Shown here piece after piece: positions 34,365 to 43,655 of a stretch of DNA of 64,000 nt; the first letter of the stretch is position 1, and every line of letters starts with the position of its first letter. The notes under the pieces are model-generated. The model was not told the origin of the DNA. It searched no databases and worked only from the letters and a program-made list of their open reading frames with translations. The stretch lies in assembly GCF_001073155.1 (NCBI RefSeq), contig NZ_JVEE01000025.1, positions 1 to 64,000 on the forward strand, written 5' to 3'. Position numbers and translations under genes: made by a program. This DNA comes from Streptococcus parasanguinis (GTDB lineage: Bacteria; Bacillota; Bacilli; Lactobacillales; Streptococcaceae).

Positions 34365-34749
34365 GATACAAAGCCCGTAAAATGCACAGTGAAAATAGGG
34401 AGTAGGACAGAAGCGATATCATTTATAAACGCTTCGTCGTCCTACCCCCACAAGGCTGATTAGGTATTCTTCTGAGCTTAGAAAGCGACAGAAGAATCCA
34501 ATCAGCTACTGTGTCTTGAATTAATTGCTATTCAGCTTTCGTTTTTGACACAATCCGTAGCCCGTGTTCGTTTAATAAGATACAAATAGATTGGATATAA
34601 GTCAGAGCATTTGTTCTGGCTTTTTTCATATATATAGGAAGAAAGGCTAGAAAGGTCACTTATTCATTTCAGTCCTGCTTTCTTTGTGGTATAATAGGAA
34701 CGATTGAAAAATGAGCTAGAAATAGCGAACAAGATAAGAGGAGAGAAAT
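34365..34749 (+). repeat. R2 plus diverged R1-type repeat (copy E), terminator and gltX promoter
   Basis: R2 lies at 34365-34384. Copy E (34398-34519) keeps the R1 plan with changed bases: GTAGGAC/GTCCTAC with GAAGCG/CGCTTC, then CTGATTAGG...CCAATCAG, with CGTCGTCC and the CACTG(C/T)GTCTTG-type tail shared. AGTCAGA/TTCTGGC plus six T (34597-34626) is a terminator. TATAAT near 34690 with TG in the extended -10 position is the gltX promoter. No ORF is supported. Confidence 0.75.
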
Positions 34750-36207
34750 ATGGCAAAAGATATTCGTGTGCGTTATGCACCAAGTCCAACAGGGCTATTA
34801 CACATCGGAAATGCTCGTACAGCATTGTTTAACTACTTGTATGCACGCCACCATGGTGGAACCTTTATCATCCGTATCGAGGATACGGACCGCAAACGTC
34901 ACGTCGAAGACGGAGAACGTTCACAGCTTGAAAACCTTCGTTGGTTGGGCATGGACTGGGATGAAAGCCCAGAGACGCATGAAAACTACCGCCAGTCTGA
35001 ACGTTTGGAACTCTATCAAAAATACATTGACCAACTCTTGGCTGAAGGTAAAGCCTATAAATCTTACGTTACAGAAGAAGAGTTGGCAGCGGAACGTGAA
35101 CGCCAAGAAGCAGCAGGTGAAACACCTCGCTATATCAATGAATACCTTGGTATGAGCGAAGAAGAAAAAGCAGCTTATATCGCAGAACGTGAAGCAGCTG
35201 GTGTGATTCCAACGGTTCGTTTGGCAGTCAATGAGTCAGGTATCTACAAATGGCATGATATGGTCAAAGGCGATATCGAGTTTGAAGGTGGCAATATCGG
35301 TGGTGACTGGGTCATCCAAAAGAAAGATGGCTATCCAACTTATAACTTTGCCGTTGTGATCGATGACCACGATATGCAAATCTCTCACGTGATCCGTGGA
35401 GATGACCACATCGCCAACACTCCAAAACAACTCATGGTCTATGAAGCGCTTGGATGGGAAGCGCCAGAGTTTGGTCACATGACCTTGATCATCAACTCTG
35501 AAACTGGTAAGAAGTTGTCTAAACGGGACACCAATACCCTTCAGTTCATCGAAGATTACCGGAAGAAAGGTTACCTTCCAGAAGCAGTCTTTAACTTTAT
35601 CGCACTTCTTGGTTGGAACCCTGGTGGGGAAGACGAAATCTTCTCTCGCGAAGAACTTATCAAGCTCTTTGATGAAAATCGTCTCAGCAAGTCTCCAGCT
35701 GCTTTCGACCAAAAGAAAATGGACTGGATGAGCAATGAGTACATCAAGAATGCGGATCTTGCGACCATCTTTGAAATGGCTAAACCATTCCTCGAAGAAG
35801 CAGGACGTTTGACAGACAAGGCTGAGAAATTAGTGGAACTTTACAAACCACAAATGAAGTCAGTGGATGAAATCGTTCCATTGACAGACCTCTTCTTCTC
35901 AGACTTCCCAGAATTGACAGAAGCTGAACGAGAAGTCATGGCTGGTGAAACCGTGCCAATTGTACTAGAAGCCTTTAAGGCAAAACTTGAAGCGATGTCA
36001 GATGATGAATTTGTAGTAGAAAATATCTTCCCACAAATCAAAGCGGTTCAAAAAGAGACTGGTATCAAAGGGAAAAATCTCTTTATGCCGATTCGTATCG
36101 CTGTTTCAGGGGAGATGCATGGGCCAGAATTGCCAGATACCATCTACTTGCTTGGACGCGAAAAATCAATCCAACACATTGAAAGTATGTTGGAAAAAAT
36201 CAGATAA
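34750..36207 (+). CDS. gltX: Glutamyl-tRNA synthetase
   Basis: The 485-residue class I synthetase charges tRNA-Glu, and in Firmicutes usually also tRNA-Gln for later amidation. The ATP motifs are HIGN (in [16 protein letters not shown]) and KLSKR ([12 protein letters not shown]). The helical anticodon-binding part is complete. AGGAGAG precedes the ATG. Single-gene unit. Confidence 0.97.
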   Translation: MAKDIRVRYAPSPTGLLHIGNARTALFNYLYARHHGGTFIIRIEDTDRKRHVEDGERSQLENLRWLGMDWDESPETHENYRQSERLELYQKYIDQLLAEGKAYKSYVTEEELAAERERQEAAGETPRYINEYLGMSEEEKAAYIAEREAAGVIPTVRLAVNESGIYKWHDMVKGDIEFEGGNIGGDWVIQKKDGYPTYNFAVVIDDHDMQISHVIRGDDHIANTPKQLMVYEALGWEAPEFGHMTLIINSETGKKLSKRDTNTLQFIEDYRKKGYLPEAVFNFIALLGWNPGGEDEIFSREELIKLFDENRLSKSPAAFDQKKMDWMSNEYIKNADLATIFEMAKPFLEEAGRLTDKAEKLVELYKPQMKSVDEIVPLTDLFFSDFPELTEAEREVMAGETVPIVLEAFKAKLEAMSDDEFVVENIFPQIKAVQKETGIKGKNLFMPIRIAVSGEMHGPELPDTIYLLGREKSIQHIESMLEKIR

Positions 36208-36224
36208 TTATCAGGAAAGCCTGT

Positions 36225-36285
36225 AAATGAATTGAACCCCAAAAGTTAGACAGAAAAGATCCAACTTTTGGGGTTCAGTTCATTT
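36225..36285. repeat. 23-bp inverted repeat of IS3-type end sequence, also gltX terminator
   Basis: The arms 36225-36247 and 36263-36285 are complementary at 22 of 23 positions plus one G-T pair, around a 15-nt loop, and a T-run follows. The core ACCCCAAAAGTTAGACA resembles ends of IS3/IS150-type insertion sequences, so this may be a small relic that now works as a terminator. Confidence 0.75.
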
Positions 36286-36474
36286 TTTTACTTCTTTTTC
36301 TACCATTTGTCAAGTATAATACGGTTTCCGACTCACCATTATTCTTGAAAATGTATGAAGAGAATTTTTTGAGGGATAGTTCGAGCCATTTTTCTGATAT
36401 TTGAGCATAGAAAAATGACACCTTATCTGGCATTTTTTGAAACAAGGTGTTGGAATTATAAGGCTTAGACGACT
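36286..36474. other. Likely IS-derived non-coding stretch
   Basis: This lies between the inverted repeat and the recombinase pseudogene. I see no ORF or promoter pair that I would defend; part of it probably belongs to the IS110-type element's downstream end. Confidence 0.3.
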
Positions 36475-37677
36475 TTAATGACTTTGAAATAAAGTATAGT
36501 TGTAAAGTTTATTATGCATTATAAGATAATACATTATCCTAATGAGACGATGTATAGAGGCAATCGTATGTGGCTTAGTTGAAGTTATCTGCGATTGTCT
36601 TTTTCGTTTCTCATTGAAATCTGCGATATGGCAAGGATTAGTATGGCTAGCTGAAGCGATATCGTGAATACATTTGTACAGAATTTTTCTTGCATAAGGA
36701 TCCCCACGCTTAGTGATATGCTCTTGACCTAGAAAATCTCCCTATTCATAGTGTTTGAGATCAATACCGATAAAAGCGTTGAGTTGATTAACAGACTTAA
36801 AATGACGAATATCTCCTAATTCGCCAATAATGCTTGTAGCCGTTGTTTCTGCGATACCAGGAATAGAGAGAAGAATCTCATATTCAGGTAGAGGTTCAGC
36901 TAACGCTATCAACTGTTGTAAAACTTGTTCCCGACTGTTTGTCAACCTTATACTCTCCTGTGCATCATACTTAACCTCTTTTATCATAGGAGAGGCTTTT
37001 GAAATGCCAGCATAAGATTGCCTCGCCAATCCAACTAATTTCTCAGTCAAGTTACCTACTCTGTTCTCTGAAATGCGTTTAGAGGTTGAGTTGCGAATAG
37101 CTTCTTTCAACTCAACTTCTGATAGTTCCAGCACCCAATGCTTGGTTGGGAAGATGGACACGAGATTCCAATATTGCTCACCTGTAGGAGTAGATAGTAG
37201 ATTCTCGATTTCTGGGAAGGCGACTTGAAGAACTTTGTGCAGCCTATTCTTCGTCCTTACGATATCCTCTGTCAGATTTTGGTAGAATCGGCTAAGATCA
37301 TGCAAGTTTTGATAGACTTCTTCTTGAACATAAGTTGGCTTACGGTTTAGAACAAATTGTGACGAAGCAAGTTTCTCTGCATCAATCTTATCGGTTTTTC
37401 GGACTCGTAATCCATCAAGTTGCTTCTTAGCTTCCAAAGGATTAAGACGTGTATAGTCATAGCTGTTTTCTTCTAGAAAGGCCTGAAGTCGGCGAGAGTA
37501 TACACCAGTAGCTTCGAAAATAATTTCGGGATTGCTCACGGTCTTTAGATCCTCCAGTAGACGAGAAAATCCGATAATGTCATTAGGCATAGTATAGCCA
37601 TGAACCCTTTCACCATTCACAAGAATAGCGACTTCTGAGCTTGCTTTACTCACATCAATTCCAAAAACTGTCCGCAT
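36475..37677 (-). pseudogene. IS110-family recombinase with an in-frame stop
   Basis: A 400-codon frame runs from 37677 to the TAA at 36475 and is interrupted by one TAG at 36742-36744. The N-terminal RuvC-like DEDD part starts VFGIDVSKASSEVAIL. The C-terminal helix-hairpin-helix region has LLSIPGIAETTATSIIGELGDI. Beyond the stop the frame continues GDFLGQEHITKRGDPYARKIL and NPCHIADF, standard IS110 C-terminal sequence carrying the conserved serine region. TCG (Ser) to TAG would explain the stop. The truncated 311-residue product would lack the catalytic serine domain. IS110 elements have no long terminal inverted repeats, so ends cannot be set precisely. Confidence 0.88.
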
Positions 37678-37865
37678 TATGTTTTCCTCTTTGTCTTGAA
37701 TGATTCCTTATTTTGGTGATTCCATTTTCAATACTCGGCGTCTAGCGCCAAAAGAAGCTACGACATAACAAGATACTTCTGCTTTAATATAAAGAAAAAG
37801 TAGTGAGTACTCTCTCCCGTCGGAGATTTCTTCACTACTAATCTTAGTATGTTTTTTATCCTGCT
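37678..37865 (-). ncRNA. Non-coding end upstream of the IS110 recombinase, possible bridge RNA
   Basis: IS110-group elements encode a structured bridge RNA in the non-coding end upstream of the recombinase gene. Here that end includes AGTAGTGA...TCACTACT (37800-37840), enclosing CTCTCCCGTCGGAGA, and TTGGCGCTAGACGCCGAG (37733-37752 on the plus strand as CTCGGCGTCTAGCGCCAA). These are plausible stem-loops for such an RNA. Function is inferred from family knowledge; the recombinase is broken. Confidence 0.4.
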
Positions 37866-37915
37866 TCCTTCTCTTTTATGGTATACTGAAAGCGACAACA
37901 TGATTGGAGCTCCCG

Positions 37916-38809
37916 ATGAAAAAGATCCCCTTAGTATTTTCAGGCTGTCTGTTAGGACTGGTTGGCGCTGGAAACCTTCTTGCAGACTCGCTACCTTTCT
38001 TTGCCCACGCCTTTAGTCTGACAGGTTTGTTCTTCTGGTTTTTCTTTGTAGTTTACCATGCGATTCGCTGGCAAGAAGCCAAGATAGAATTCCAACAACC
38101 AGCCCTTTTATCTGGGATGGCGACTTTTCCCATGGCAGGGATGATTCTATCCACCTATCTTTTGCGCCTCTTTCCCGCCTTTGGAGGTCTATCACAGTTG
38201 GTCTGGTGGTCTGCCTTTCTCTTGGATCTGAGCTTAATTCTCTATTTTACCAAGACCCATGTCCTAGCGCGACCAAGAGCCAATGCCACTCCAAGTTGGA
38301 CCGTTCTCTATGTGGGCATTGCAGTAGCAGCCTTGACTTATCCAGTTGTAGGAATAAGAGAGATTGCTTATCTCGCTTTAGTGATTGGTTTTGGTTTGAC
38401 CTTTCTTCTTTATCCCCTTATCTATCATGATTTGAAGCAGTCCCCCTTGCCCAGTCATCTGTTGGGCCAAGAAGGCATCTATTGCGCTCCATTTTCCCTT
38501 CTTTTAGCAGCTCTGGTTCGTGTGGGTGGAGCAAGCCTTCCTGTCTGGTTCTTACTGATCATGGTAGTTGCCTCACAAGGTTTTTATTTCTTTGTTTTGA
38601 CGCGTCTACCGAGAATGATCAAAGAAGGTTTTCAACCTGCTTTTTCAGCCCTGACCTTTCCAACAGTCATCACAGCGACCTCTTTGAAAATGGCCCAAGG
38701 CTTGTTGCAGTGGCCTTTCTTGACAGCTCTCGTATGGATGGAAACTCTTCTTTGTCTCTTGATTTTAGTCGCTGTTTTAGGAGGTTATGTGGCCTATCTC
38801 AGGGAGTAG
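37916..38809 (+). CDS. TDT/SLAC1-type membrane transporter (TehA-like)
   Basis: The 297-residue protein is almost entirely hydrophobic, with about ten helices, small-residue-rich segments and the overall look of the tellurite-resistance/dicarboxylate transporter family (TehA, SLAC1 channels). The transported anion is unknown. GGAG 6 nt before the ATG at 37916 is preferred over an in-frame TTG at 37904. It is followed by a CPBP protease gene. Confidence 0.7.
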   Translation: MKKIPLVFSGCLLGLVGAGNLLADSLPFFAHAFSLTGLFFWFFFVVYHAIRWQEAKIEFQQPALLSGMATFPMAGMILSTYLLRLFPAFGGLSQLVWWSAFLLDLSLILYFTKTHVLARPRANATPSWTVLYVGIAVAALTYPVVGIREIAYLALVIGFGLTFLLYPLIYHDLKQSPLPSHLLGQEGIYCAPFSLLLAALVRVGGASLPVWFLLIMVVASQGFYFFVLTRLPRMIKEGFQPAFSALTFPTVITATSLKMAQGLLQWPFLTALVWMETLLCLLILVAVLGGYVAYLRE

Positions 38810-38894
38810 GAAGTCATCCTTTTTCATTGAAACCTTGTCACGATTATGGTAAGATGCACTATACGATTTGTCATACTCTATAGGAAAGGTATCT

Positions 38895-39572
38895 ATGAAA
38901 TTCATCAAAGGAAAGCTCTCACTACTTTATCCCCTTTTTCTGCTCTTGTTTTATTTTTATGTTCGGCCTCAATTTCGCCCCTTGGCCCAGTATGTCTCCA
39001 ATAGCGTAGCAAGCGCCAATAGCTATTATTGGACCTTATTTGGCCTAGAAGGCCTCTATGCAGTCTTTACAGGATTTTTGGTCTACCGTTTTTCTAAAAA
39101 AGCGCAGTTTAAACTGGGGAAGAACCCCCTTCAAGCTCTGATAGAAGCTGTTTTTGCGGCCTGTTTGGTCTACTGGCTGGACTACTTCATCAGTGGTTTT
39201 GTTCAAGGACGGGCAGCCGTTTTGAGTTTGTTTCCACGGGAAATTAGCCCCACAGGGATGCTTATCCTGGTGATCGCAATGGTCGTCATCCGGCCAGTGA
39301 CAGAAGAACTGATCTTTCGTGGAGCCTTGGTGAATGCCTACTTCAAAGGCTGGAAACTCTATGCAGAGATTTGGCTTCCAGCCCTCATCTACAGTGGCCT
39401 GCATTTTCTCCACACTCCCTTTTCGCTGGGAGCTTCTATCATCTATCTCCTGCCGAGTGTGATTTTTGGGATCCTGTATTATCGGAGCAAGACGCTCCTT
39501 TCACCTATTTTGGCTCATATCTTGCTCAATCTCTACTACACCTTGCCTTTACTTTTATCTGTATTTAAGTAG
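38895..39572 (+). CDS. CPBP-family intramembrane metalloprotease
   Basis: The 225-residue membrane protein has about seven helices and the CPBP (Abi) motifs: RPVTEELIFRGAL with the EExxR signature, HFLHTPF, and HILLNL near the end. The family includes CAAX prenyl proteases and bacteriocin self-immunity proteins; the role here is unknown. AGGAAAGG 5 nt upstream sets the start at ATG 38895 instead of an in-frame start 27 nt earlier. Confidence 0.85.
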   Translation: MKFIKGKLSLLYPLFLLLFYFYVRPQFRPLAQYVSNSVASANSYYWTLFGLEGLYAVFTGFLVYRFSKKAQFKLGKNPLQALIEAVFAACLVYWLDYFISGFVQGRAAVLSLFPREISPTGMLILVIAMVVIRPVTEELIFRGALVNAYFKGWKLYAEIWLPALIYSGLHFLHTPFSLGASIIYLLPSVIFGILYYRSKTLLSPILAHILLNLYYTLPLLLSVFK

Positions 39573-39573
39573 C

Positions 39574-39605
39574 AACCGATTTCCTGAGTGAGATTGGTTT
39601 TTTTT
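39574..39605 (+). terminator. Terminator after the CPBP gene
   Basis: AACCGAT and ATTGGTT pair around a short loop, followed by eight T. The rnpA -10 box TATAAT (39616-39621, extended TG) follows closely. Confidence 0.75.
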
Positions 39606-39650
39606 GAAAATATGGTATAATAGAATAAATTTAATAGAGGGAGTTGAGGT

Positions 39651-39992
39651 TTGAAAAAAAGCTACCGCGTCAAACGTGACAAAGATTTTAATGCTATTTT
39701 TAAAAGTGGTCAAAATGTTGCCAATCGGAAATTCGTTGTTTACCGCTTGCGCAAAGACCAACCTCATTTTCGAGTCGGCCTGTCTGTTAGTAAGAAACTG
39801 GGAAATGCTGTGACCAGAAATCGCATCAAACGTTTGATTCGCCATGTTTTGATCAAACACCAAGCCTTCCTTACGACCGATGATTTTGTTGTCATTGCTC
39901 GTAAAGGAGTGGAGGAACTCGACTTCCATCAAGTTGAGAAAAATCTTGTACATGTCTTAAAATTAGCGCATGTCTACCAAGAAAGGGAATAA
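39651..39992 (+). CDS. rnpA: Ribonuclease P protein component
   Basis: The 113-residue basic protein binds RNase P RNA and helps process tRNA 5' ends. The family signature [10 protein letters not shown] is present. The start is TTG at 39651 behind AGAGGGAGTTGAGG; no ATG is available nearby. It is the first gene of rnpA-yidC-khpB; the yidC start lies 2 nt after its stop. rpmH, often upstream of rnpA in bacteria, is 2.6 kb downstream here. Confidence 0.95.
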   Translation: MKKSYRVKRDKDFNAIFKSGQNVANRKFVVYRLRKDQPHFRVGLSVSKKLGNAVTRNRIKRLIRHVLIKHQAFLTTDDFVVIARKGVEELDFHQVEKNLVHVLKLAHVYQERE

Positions 39993-39993
39993 T

Positions 39994-40809
39994 GTGAAAA
40001 AGAAACTGAAGTTAACTGGATTATTAGGAGCGGCCTTATTGGTCTTGACAGCTTGTGGTACCTCTCAGGTGACAGCTCAGTCGACAGGCGGTTGGGAACG
40101 CTTCGTCTACTTCTTTGCAGAAGCTATCCGCTTCTTGTCCTTTGGCGGAAGTATCGGTGTAGGGATTATCGTCTTTACCATTGTCATCCGGACGGTCCTC
40201 TTGCCCCTCTTCCAATATCAAATGAATTCAACCCGCAAAATGCAGGAAATTCAACCCCTCCTCAAGGAATTGCAAGCTAAGTATCCTGGGAAGGATCTTG
40301 ATAGTCGGACCAAGCTTTCTGAAGAGATGCGGGCCCTTTACAAAGAAAAAGGCGTCAAAACGTCTTCAGCCTTCCTTCCTCTCTTGATCCAGATGCCGGT
40401 CTTGATGGCCTTGTTCCAAGCGCTGAGCCGTGTCGAATTCCTTAAAGTCGGTCACTTCCTTTGGTTGGACCTTGGCGCAATCGACCCGACTTATATCTTG
40501 CCGGTTCTTGCCGCACTCTTCACATTTTTCAGCAGTTGGTTGACCAATAAAGCCATGCCAGAGCGCAATGGTAGTGCGACAACCATGATGTATGTGATGC
40601 CTGTGATGATCTTCTTCTTTGCCTTGTTCTCAGCCAGCGGGGTCGCACTATACTGGGTGACTTCCAATGCTTACCAAGTTGGGCAAACCTATCTCTTGAA
40701 CAACCCCTTCAAGATTATCGCAGAGCGTGAAGCAAAAGAGCAAGCTTCGCGCGACATGGAAAAACAAAAACGTCGTGCCCTAAACAAGGCACAGAAAAAG
40801 AAAAAATAA
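39994..40809 (+). CDS. yidC: Membrane protein insertase YidC/Oxa1 (lipoprotein type)
   Basis: The 271-residue insertase helps the Sec system place membrane proteins. A lipoprotein signal ends at LTAC (lipobox), followed by five hydrophobic segments and a Lys/Arg-rich tail ([15 protein letters not shown]) that can contact ribosomes. The conserved groove Arg is in [14 protein letters not shown]. The start is GTG 39994, 5 nt after GAAAGGGA; an upstream ATG at 39970 inside rnpA would add residues before the signal peptide. Confidence 0.93.
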   Translation: MKKKLKLTGLLGAALLVLTACGTSQVTAQSTGGWERFVYFFAEAIRFLSFGGSIGVGIIVFTIVIRTVLLPLFQYQMNSTRKMQEIQPLLKELQAKYPGKDLDSRTKLSEEMRALYKEKGVKTSSAFLPLLIQMPVLMALFQALSRVEFLKVGHFLWLDLGAIDPTYILPVLAALFTFFSSWLTNKAMPERNGSATTMMYVMPVMIFFFALFSASGVALYWVTSNAYQVGQTYLLNNPFKIIAEREAKEQASRDMEKQKRRALNKAQKKKK

Positions 40810-40824
40810 GAAAGAGGTGGACAT

Positions 40825-41772
40825 ATGGTCCTATATACTGGAGCAACTGTTGAAGAAGCGATTCAAAAAGGTCTGAACGATTTAGATATTCCTCGTATGA
40901 AGGCACATATTACGGTTGTAGCGCGTGAAAAGAAAGGTTTTCTTGGCTTGTTTGGGAAAAAACCAGCCCAAGTTGAGATTGAACCCATTGCAGAAACAAC
41001 TGTTGTGAAAGCCAATCAAAAAGCTGTCAAAGGTGTCCCAGATGAGATCAATGCACAAAACGAACCGGTTAAAACTGTGAGCGAAGCTACGGTCGATCTC
41101 GGACGCGTCGTTGCAGCGATCAAAAAGGTCGAAGAAGAAGGAGAAGTTGTCTCTGAAGAAATCAAGACCGAAATCCTGAAACATGACAAAGAAGCAGATA
41201 CCGTTCTTGAAGAAAAAGGACATGAACATATCCTTGAAAAAGTTAAAGAACCAGCGACAAAAGAATCAAGCGAATCTGATTTCTCAAACCTTGGTATCGA
41301 GGTAGAGGAAAACTACAACATCGAAGAAGTCGTAGATGATGTGACAGCCTATGTTCAAACAGTGGTCGATGAAATGGATGTGGATGCAACCATCTCAAGC
41401 AGTCACAACCGCCGTACGGTCAATATGCAAATTGATACCAATGAACCGGGACGTGTCATTGGTTACCACGGAAAAGTCTTGAAGGCTCTTCAACTTTTGG
41501 CACAAAATTACCTCTATAACCGCTACTCAAAGAATTTTTACATTACTATTAATGTTAATGACTATGTAGAACACCGGGCGGAAGTTCTTCAAAGCTATGC
41601 TCAGAAGTTGGCAACACGTGCCCTCGAAGATGGGCAAGCCCAACAGACAGATCCGATGTCAAACAGTGAACGGAAAATCATTCACCGGATCGTCTCTAAG
41701 ATGGAAGGAGTCACTAGCTACTCTGAAGGGGAAGAACCAAACCGTTACGTGGTGGTAGACATCGAAGGATAA
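40825..41772 (+). CDS. khpB: RNA-binding protein KhpB/Jag (EloR)
   Basis: The 315-residue protein has a Jag-N domain (1-52, ending KKGFLGLFGKKPAQVEI), an acidic linker, a KH domain (about 170-235, EPGRVIGYHGKVLKAL) and an R3H domain (about 240-310, HRAEVLQSYAQKLA). In pneumococcus KhpB/EloR regulates cell elongation with KhpA. It is 15 nt downstream of yidC in the standard streptococcal operon. Confidence 0.93.
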   Translation: MVLYTGATVEEAIQKGLNDLDIPRMKAHITVVAREKKGFLGLFGKKPAQVEIEPIAETTVVKANQKAVKGVPDEINAQNEPVKTVSEATVDLGRVVAAIKKVEEEGEVVSEEIKTEILKHDKEADTVLEEKGHEHILEKVKEPATKESSESDFSNLGIEVEENYNIEEVVDDVTAYVQTVVDEMDVDATISSSHNRRTVNMQIDTNEPGRVIGYHGKVLKALQLLAQNYLYNRYSKNFYITINVNDYVEHRAEVLQSYAQKLATRALEDGQAQQTDPMSNSERKIIHRIVSKMEGVTSYSEGEEPNRYVVVDIEG

Positions 41773-41789
41773 TCTAGCTATTATTTCCC

Positions 41790-41829
41790 ATAAGGGAGAG
41801 ACGGGATTTAGCCGATCTCTCCTTTTTTA
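41790..41829 (+). terminator. Terminator after khpB
   Basis: GGGAGAGA...TCTCTCC forms a stem followed by six T. Confidence 0.85.
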
Positions 41830-41847
41830 GGTTTAGAAAGGAAGCAA

Positions 41848-42477
41848 ATGGCATTTGCAGCGATTCGAGAGTTTTTAAAGCTTCAAGGTATCCACTACCA
41901 GGCCCCAGCAAAGGCTGGGGTGCTAGCCTCGGAGATGGAGCAATATCGTGCCCTAGCTCAAGCAGCTCGTAAGGAATTCACCGATTTAGTCTCAGCCTTT
42001 CAGCAGCGTCACCCTTACTTGGAGCAAGATCGGACCAGTCAATGGATGAACCAGGCCCAGGTCTTGCGGCCTCATTTTTGGGCCTATCTAAGAGGAGAAG
42101 GGACGATGGCAGAGCCCATGTTTGCACTGAGACTTTATGGGGATGCAGCTGATTTTGGTGTGTCCTTAGAGGTGAGCTTTATCGAGCGAAAAAAAGATGA
42201 GGAGAGTCTTCAAAAACAACACAAAGTTCTCACCCTTCCCATTTCTCAGCCAGTTTATTATTTCGTCCAGAAAAATGGAGAGAGTCAAAGGGTAGAAGGA
42301 ACAGAAAAGAATCGCCATGATCTGTTGCAAGCAGTAGCAGAAGGGGCGGTTCGTAAGGTCCTCGTCAAATACGATGTTTCTCTAGTCGAGGATGATTCTC
42401 TTGAGGATATCCTGGATCAGTTGCAAGAGGCGCTGGTGGCTCTGGAACCCTATTACTTGGCAACCCGTCAGGTGTAG
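41848..42477 (+). CDS. Uncharacterised 209-residue protein
   Basis: I do not recognise the family with certainty. The protein is soluble. Its middle (PMFALRLYGDAADFGVSLEVSFIERKKD) has a beta-rich pattern faintly like N-terminal domains of McrB-type restriction proteins, but no catalytic or NTPase motif is visible. GAAAGGAAGC precedes the ATG. It lies between khpB and rpmH behind a terminator. Confidence 0.7.
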   Translation: MAFAAIREFLKLQGIHYQAPAKAGVLASEMEQYRALAQAARKEFTDLVSAFQQRHPYLEQDRTSQWMNQAQVLRPHFWAYLRGEGTMAEPMFALRLYGDAADFGVSLEVSFIERKKDEESLQKQHKVLTLPISQPVYYFVQKNGESQRVEGTEKNRHDLLQAVAEGAVRKVLVKYDVSLVEDDSLEDILDQLQEALVALEPYYLATRQV

Positions 42478-42522
42478 AAAGGTGTTCTCCAACCTGTATT
42501 TGCAACAATTTTGCCATAGCTA

Positions 42523-42551
42523 TTGACAAATAGAGTCGAATCCGATAGAAT
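42523..42551 (+). promoter_or_regulatory. rpmH promoter
   Basis: TTGACA (42523-42528), a 17-nt spacer and TAGAAT (42546-42551), about 75 nt before the start. Confidence 0.85.
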
Positions 42552-42624
42552 AGTAAAGTATGTTTAGTAACTGATCACAACTAGCCGGCTAAACGAATAC
42601 AAAATCTATGAGGAGGTATTCATC

Positions 42625-42759
42625 GTGAAACGTACTTATCAACCAAGTAAACTTCGTCGTGCGCGCAAACATGGTTTCCGTCACCGTATGGCAACTAAAA
42701 ATGGTCGTCGCGTATTGGCAGCTCGTCGTCGTAAAGGACGCAAAGTTTTGGCTGCCTAA
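42625..42759 (+). CDS. rpmH: 50S ribosomal protein L34
   Basis: The 44-residue, strongly basic protein has the universal L34 sequence, starting [12 protein letters not shown] and ending [11 protein letters not shown]. It starts with GTG at 42625 behind AGGAGGT. It is single-gene, with its own promoter and terminator. Confidence 0.98.
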   Translation: MKRTYQPSKLRRARKHGFRHRMATKNGRRVLAARRRKGRKVLAA

Positions 42760-42773
42760 TTCAGATAAAAACC

Positions 42774-42813
42774 TAAAAACCAGTAGAAACTCGAGACTAC
42801 TGGTTTTTGTTTT
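42774..42813 (+). terminator. Terminator after rpmH
   Basis: AAACCAGTAG and CTACTGGTTT pair around a short loop and a T-run follows. Confidence 0.9.
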
Positions 42814-42884
42814 GTCCGAAAGTGAATTTAGAGGCGCTTTCTGCTATAATAGAAACAAGAAAAACTCGGAAGAAAAGGAAGATC

Positions 42885-43655
42885 ATGCAGATTTTTGATA
42901 CCCACACCCATCTCAATGTGGAAGAATTCGCAGGAAAAGAACAAGAAGAGCTCGACTTGGCCAAGGAAATGGGTGTTGTAGCCCACAATATCGTTGGTTT
43001 TGACAAACCGACGATTGAGCGTGCCATGGAGTTGGCAGATCAATATCCAGAACTCTATCTCACGCTTGGTTGGCACCCCACTGAGGCAGGCGATTATAGT
43101 CCTGAAGTGGAGGCCTATTTACTTGAACAGCTAAAACATCCTAAAGTTGTCGCACTCGGAGAAATCGGTCTGGATTACCACTGGATGACAGCGCCGAAAG
43201 ATGTCCAAGAAAAGGTTTTTCGTCGTCAGATTCAATTGTCTAAAGACTTGGACTTGCCTTTTGTGGTGCATACACGTGATGCTTTAGAAGATACTTATGC
43301 CATCATCAAGAGTGTAGGAGTCGGTCCTCGCGGTGGGATCATGCATTCTTTCTCAGGAAGTTTAGAAGAAGCCAAACGCTTCATGGATCTGGGAATGATG
43401 ATCTCCTTTTCTGGAGTGGTGACCTTTAAGAAAGCCACAGATGTCCAAGAAGCGGCAGCTGGCCTTCCGTTAGACAAGATCTTGGTTGAAACAGATGCCC
43501 CTTACCTGGCACCAGTTCCCAAACGAGGTCGGGAAAATAAAACAGCCTACACTCGTTATGTGGTAGATTTTATTGCAGGACTACGTGGCTTAACAACAGA
43601 AGAAGTGGCTCAGGCAACCTATGACAATGCAAGAAAGGTATTTGGCCTTGACTGA
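42885..43655 (+). CDS. tatD: TatD-family metal-dependent DNase
   Basis: The 256-residue TIM-barrel hydrolase has the metal motifs DTHTHL, the glutamate in ALGEIGLDYHW, HTRD, HSFSG and the Asp in VETDAPYLAP. It is probably a 3'-5' DNase in repair or DNA turnover. AAGGAA precedes the ATG at 42885. It overlaps the RNase M5 gene, the common Firmicute arrangement tatD-rnmV-rsmA. Confidence 0.92.
   Translation: MQIFDTHTHLNVEEFAGKEQEELDLAKEMGVVAHNIVGFDKPTIERAMELADQYPELYLTLGWHPTEAGDYSPEVEAYLLEQLKHPKVVALGEIGLDYHWMTAPKDVQEKVFRRQIQLSKDLDLPFVVHTRDALEDTYAIIKSVGVGPRGGIMHSFSGSLEEAKRFMDLGMMISFSGVVTFKKATDVQEAAAGLPLDKILVETDAPYLAPVPKRGRENKTAYTRYVVDFIAGLRGLTTEEVAQATYDNARKVFGLD

Noticed and set aside
36475-37677. 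Calling the 311-codon recombinase a complete gene
   Set aside because: Typical IS110 C-terminal sequence continues in the same frame after the TAG, so it is a nonsense-interrupted gene.
42659-42898. ORF overlapping rpmH and the start of tatD
   Set aside because: Out-of-frame shadow of the arginine-rich L34 gene with no start signals.
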